Both the position numbers and the translations under genes were made by a program. Positions 21,309 through 24,179 of a DNA stretch of 24,179 bases are shown piece after piece. This stretch comes from Pelargonium cotyledonis (lineage: Eukaryota; Streptophyta; Magnoliopsida; Geraniales; Geraniaceae). The notes beneath the pieces were generated by a model. That model was not told the origin of the DNA and searched no databases. It was given only the letters and a program-made list of their open reading frames with translations. The stretch lies in assembly GCA_036897625.1 (NCBI GenBank), contig JAYMTA010000791.1:1-24179 (forward strand), read 5' to 3'. How positions within the stretch are numbered: the stretch's first letter is position 1; each line of letters starts with the position of its first letter.

Positions 21309-22100
21309 TAACAACTGAAGCAGTACTGAACTTTTAAGTTGATAGAGGTTCTAATTTATCAGCATTTTGTTCTCCAGTGTAAAATGTATTCAACGGACCG
21401 AGCATTTTCTTATATATTCTGCTTCAAAGTTTATGTAGATTGTTATTTGACAGGGTATTTACACCCAAAATCTTGATAAAATTATTTGTTTTCTTCTTCA
21501 AGTTCTGCTCATCACAACAAATGTTATGTTTGGTAACGTGAATTTGATTTGAAACCATTCAACTATTCAGTTGGAAACGCCATATAAGTTGCAAATTGAT
21601 AAATATCTGGTGTATATATTAATAGTTGTGGAAAAAATGAGAACATATATCAAATGTACATGCTCCCATCACCTACCTACGTGTATAAAGAAGAAAAAAG
21701 CGTGATAAAGAAATGGAGACGAGGTATACAACATACATGGAGAGGATTGACGCATTTGTTATTATTTTATGCGTGGTATACTTGCGTTTTAGTTACAAAT
21801 TATAATTGGTTTGATTATAAAATTTTATAGGCCTGTGTTTAAATATAAAAATGCAGTTTTTTATATCACCAACGGTGTCGTAACAAAAAATTTATCGGCG
21901 CGCGTGTTTTTAGTAAACTACTTAAAAACTGTATAGGTGTTATTATAAATATGTTAGATACAAATTTGAATTAATTCGGTTATCATTAGCGTGTGTTGCG
22001 ACACATGAAACAAACGGTTTTACCGGGCATATAATTTCAATTTCAAATTCATTTCACTTGCATTTCAAATTTCACTATTTTTTCTGATTCTCTTTGATAC
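21309..22100. other. hnRNP 3' UTR and intergenic spacer to the V-ATPase promoter
   Basis: The first 100-200 bp after the stop are presumably 3' UTR. The rest is AT-rich with no coding frame, tRNA or transposon end that I can identify; a small GC-rich patch TCGGCGCGCG (about 21895) stands out but has no assigned role. Confidence 0.5.
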
Positions 22101-22109
22101 ATATTTAAA
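22101..22109 (+). promoter_or_regulatory. TATA-like box of the V-ATPase subunit D gene
   Basis: ATATTTAAA is followed after about 25-30 bp by a pyrimidine-rich stretch (GTTCTCTCATTCTTGCTCTC) typical of plant transcription starts. Confidence 0.45.
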
Positions 22110-22679
22110 CCCTCTTTCTTTGGCTGCTCTGTTCTCTCATTCTTGCTCTCTCTTCGGCCTCAGTCTCTGCCAGTGTCCGGACCTTGTTCAAGATCTGAGA
22201 GAAGGCACTCGCTGCTCTATATCGCTCTTTCTCTTCCATTCGATCAATCAAGGTCAAGCTTGTATTCTGGACTCTTTCTTTGCTCTCATTTCGACTGTTT
22301 TTTAGATTGCGTTTGTTTATTTCTTCTTCTCGATCGGTGAGTCCGATTCTAGATTTCGAACTGAAATTGAACTGTTAGTCTTACTTTGATAGGTGTATCT
22401 GTATAGTTTTCGTGTGCTTTGTTGTTTTATAGTTGCGATCTAGATTTTGATAATGTGTTGCTGATAAAAACTGAGGTTTTTTTGTTTGCTGCTTATTCAT
22501 CACTGGATTGATTGTAGTGTGCCACTGTCTTTTAAGTTGCCTTGATCGGTTGATTTGGTTGTCTGATCTGGTTTCTTTTATTTCTGTATCTGTTTTTGTT
22601 TTGTTTAATATTTGTACTTTGTTTTATCCTTAGGTCTAGACTTTATCTAGAAACATATACAGTAGACAAATGAGATACT

Positions 22680-23030
22680 GAGTATACATATACATTTTCT
22701 TAAGATACTGTCTAGAACCCTAAACCTTCAGAGACCAGATTCAACCTTTAGTCAGACCTCAACACTAGGTAAAAAGAACAAATTTATCATGCAATTGTAA
22801 CAGAAACGAGATCGCATATCTATAGGGAAAATAGCGATAATTGGATGAAATCACAGCAACTTGATAAAGAAAAATCTCGATCATAGCTTCAGATCACAAT
22901 GAATGAACAGGGAAAAACCTGTGCTAGCCGTCATGAATCGGGGAATCTCAGTCGCCGGATCAAATTTCCAACGAAGAAGAAAACCCCAATTTGTTATTTG
23001 TTACCCTTGCCTGTTTTTTCCCCTAAACTG
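22680..23030 (-). other. Gene-leader-like sequence in antisense within the intron
   Basis: Read on the minus strand, the stretch near 22905-22990 is markedly less AT-rich than the intron and looks like a plant 5' leader: GGGGTTTTCTTCTTCG, then GATCCGGCGACTGAGATTCC, then ATGACGGCTAGCACAG followed by a possible donor GTTTTT. Lower-complexity intron-like DNA continues to about 22680. It could be a captured gene fragment or a chance pattern. No transposon ends were found. Confidence 0.25.
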
Positions 23031-23038
23031 TAAAGGGC

Positions 23039-23567
23039 TTGGTGCTTAGATAATGGAGAATTGTGTTCTTTGATCAGTTATATTTATTTGTTAATAAGAT
23101 TCTGATAGAGTGATACAGATAAATGGATATTCAATGACTTTCAATTTGGAATTGGGTTTTGCTGGAAACCCTGTCAACTGAGTGGCTTAATAAGCTTGCT
23201 GACTGTTTTCTTACTAGAGCTTAGCTCATTTCAACATGTTATTTATTTATATTGCTTTTCATGTAGAGGTTCTCTTAGTCCTCCTTCTACTTATTTCTAT
23301 CTCAAAGGTTGGGTGCTGTTTAGACCATGGTGAATTGTTTTCTTCGATCAATTGTATTTTCTAAGGTTCTTCTGGAATGAGACAAATGAATGGCTATTCA
23401 ATGACTTGCTTTCAATTCTGAATTGGGTTTTGTGGAAAATCCTGTCATCTGAGTGGCTTAATAAGCTTTCTAAATGTCTTTTTAATAAAACTTAGCTCAT
23501 TCTATTCATGTTCTTTTTCATGTAGAGGATCTCTGAGTTCTCTTTTTTAATTATTTCTATCTCTTTG
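23039..23567 (+). repeat. ~270-bp tandem duplication in the V-ATPase leader intron
   Basis: Unit 1 (23039-23308) and unit 2 (23309-about 23567) share GAATTG...TT(T/C)GATCA, ATTCAATGACTT, GAATTGGGTTTTG, GAGTGGCTTAATAAGCTT, CTTAGCTCATT and TTTTCATGTAGAGG, and both end TTATTTCTATCTC. Divergence is modest. The second unit runs into the true splice acceptor, and the start of unit 2 carries the related acceptor-like GCTGTTTAG. Confidence 0.9.
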
Positions 23568-23584
23568 GTCTTTAGACTGTGAAG

Positions 23585-24179
23585 ATGTCAGGCCAAAGTC
23601 AACGCTTGAATGTAGTTCCTACTGTTACGGTGCTTGGGGTTGTGAAAGCTCGCCTTGTTGGTGCTACAAGAGGTCACGCTCTCCTCAAGAAAAAGAGTGA
23701 TGCTTTAACTGTGCAATTCCGTGCACTCCTCAAGAGTATTGTCTCTGCAAAAGAATCTATGGGAGATATTATGAAAACTTCCTCCTTTGCACTAACTGAA
23801 GTTAAGTATGTGGTTGGCGAGAACATCAAGCATACTATCCTAGAGAATGTCCAAAGCGCAACTATTAAAGTTCGATCCAGGACAGAGAACATTGCTGGTG
23901 TGAAGCTCCCCAATTTCGAGTATTTCACTGAAGCTGAGACCAAGAACGACCTCACTGGATTGGCCAGAGGTGGGCAACAGATTCAGCAATGCCGCGTTGC
24001 CTATGTGAAAGCCATCGAGGTTCTCGTTGAGCTTGCTTCTCTTCAAACATCCTTTTTAACCCTCGATGAGGCGATCAAGACCACAAATCGCAGGGTTAAC
24101 GCTTTGGAGAATGTTGTGAAGCCAAGATTGGAAAATACCATAAATTACATCAAAGGAGAGTTGGATGAACTGGAAAGGG
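23585..24179 (+). CDS. VHA-D: V-type proton ATPase subunit D, 5' part (198 codons in window)
   Basis: Subunit D forms, with subunit F, the central rotor stalk of the V1 sector, linking ATP hydrolysis to proton pumping at the vacuole and endomembranes. The start MSGQSQRLNVVPTVTVLGVV, the block ARLVGATRGHALLKKKSDAL, the FALTEVKY segment, NIAGVKLPNFEYF and the conserved TNRRVNALENVVKPRLENT are diagnostic for the eukaryotic V-ATPase D family. Plant proteins are about 260 residues, so roughly 60 residues lie beyond the window edge, which falls in DELER. The frame is open with no defect, and the coding part of the plant gene is usually a single exon, as here. Long alpha-helices with heptad spacing at both ends form the coiled coil of the stalk. 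It is presumably constitutively expressed. Confidence 0.97.
   Translation, partial: MSGQSQRLNVVPTVTVLGVVKARLVGATRGHALLKKKSDALTVQFRALLKSIVSAKESMGDIMKTSSFALTEVKYVVGENIKHTILENVQSATIKVRSRTENIAGVKLPNFEYFTEAETKNDLTGLARGGQQIQQCRVAYVKAIEVLVELASLQTSFLTLDEAIKTTNRRVNALENVVKPRLENTINYIKGELDELER

Larger units (their letters stand above)
22130..23575 (+). other. 5'-UTR exon (to 22336) and leader intron of V-ATPase subunit D
   Basis: A pyrimidine-rich leader runs to TTCTCGATCG at 22336 with a strong donor GTGAGT; a weaker alternative donor is GTCAAG after 22252. The intron ends at TTTGGTCTTTAG (23575), leaving ACTGTGAAG before the ATG at 23585. First introns in leaders of plant housekeeping genes commonly raise expression. 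The intron holds a tandem duplication and a gene-like antisense stretch, listed separately. Confidence 0.65.

Noticed and set aside
23674-24046. Minus-strand open frames of 93 and 68 codons
   Set aside because: They are antisense shadows of the V-ATPase subunit D coding region, with no motif of their own.
1-24179. CRISPR array, bacterial-type operon or new defence system
   Set aside because: No regularly spaced identical repeats, no prokaryotic genes; all content is ordinary plant nuclear genes, a gene relic and transposons.

Overview
The window is flowering-plant (eudicot) nuclear DNA. It has long AT-rich introns with GT-AG borders, plant protein families (alpha-expansin, vacuolar ATPase subunit D, an hnRNP Q-like protein, plant SCC2) and small plant transposons (hAT-type and Stowaway MITEs, a tRNA-headed SINE, a 5'-truncated LINE). 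The order or species cannot be fixed from the sequence.

Layout, left to right. 1-815: end of a Stowaway-like MITE, then gene-free DNA. 816-6463, minus strand: a decayed copy of the cohesin loader SCC2 (NIPBL/adherin). It keeps its exon-intron layout, its N-terminus and its extreme C-terminus, but has lost its middle, its start codon and its frame. A hAT-type MITE (5244-5471) sits in one of its introns. 6702-6934: a LINE tail with a clean 14-bp target duplication. 7103-7431: an inverted-repeat element. 7773-9162, plus strand: a two-exon alpha-expansin gene, complete end to end but broken by one extra base in an A-run; its intron holds a hAT-like element with a 46-bp tandem repeat. 9892-10044: a tRNA-derived SINE, minus strand.

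10430-21308, plus strand: a large multi-exon gene for a predicted 635-residue, three-RRM, hnRNP Q/R-like protein. The first exon is untranslated, 17 coding exons follow, and every junction keeps frame. Its introns hold a Ty1/copia fossil fragment, a hAT MITE with a perfect 8-bp target duplication, a Stowaway MITE and several tandem duplications. A helical segment after RRM3 resembles the acidic (AcD/NURR) domain that lies at the N-terminus of animal hnRNP Q/R. The C-terminal tail carries 22-residue repeats and a doubled FDPFTGEP motif.

22130-24179, plus strand: V-ATPase subunit D, with a 5'-UTR intron containing a roughly 270-bp tandem duplication; the coding region runs off the window after residue 198.

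The genes are unrelated in function and there is no operon or cluster. I do not see a new defence, mobile or biosynthetic system. The best leads are the SCC2 relic, the apparently relocated AcD-like domain, the nearly intact but frameshifted expansin, and the target-duplication-bounded transposons.
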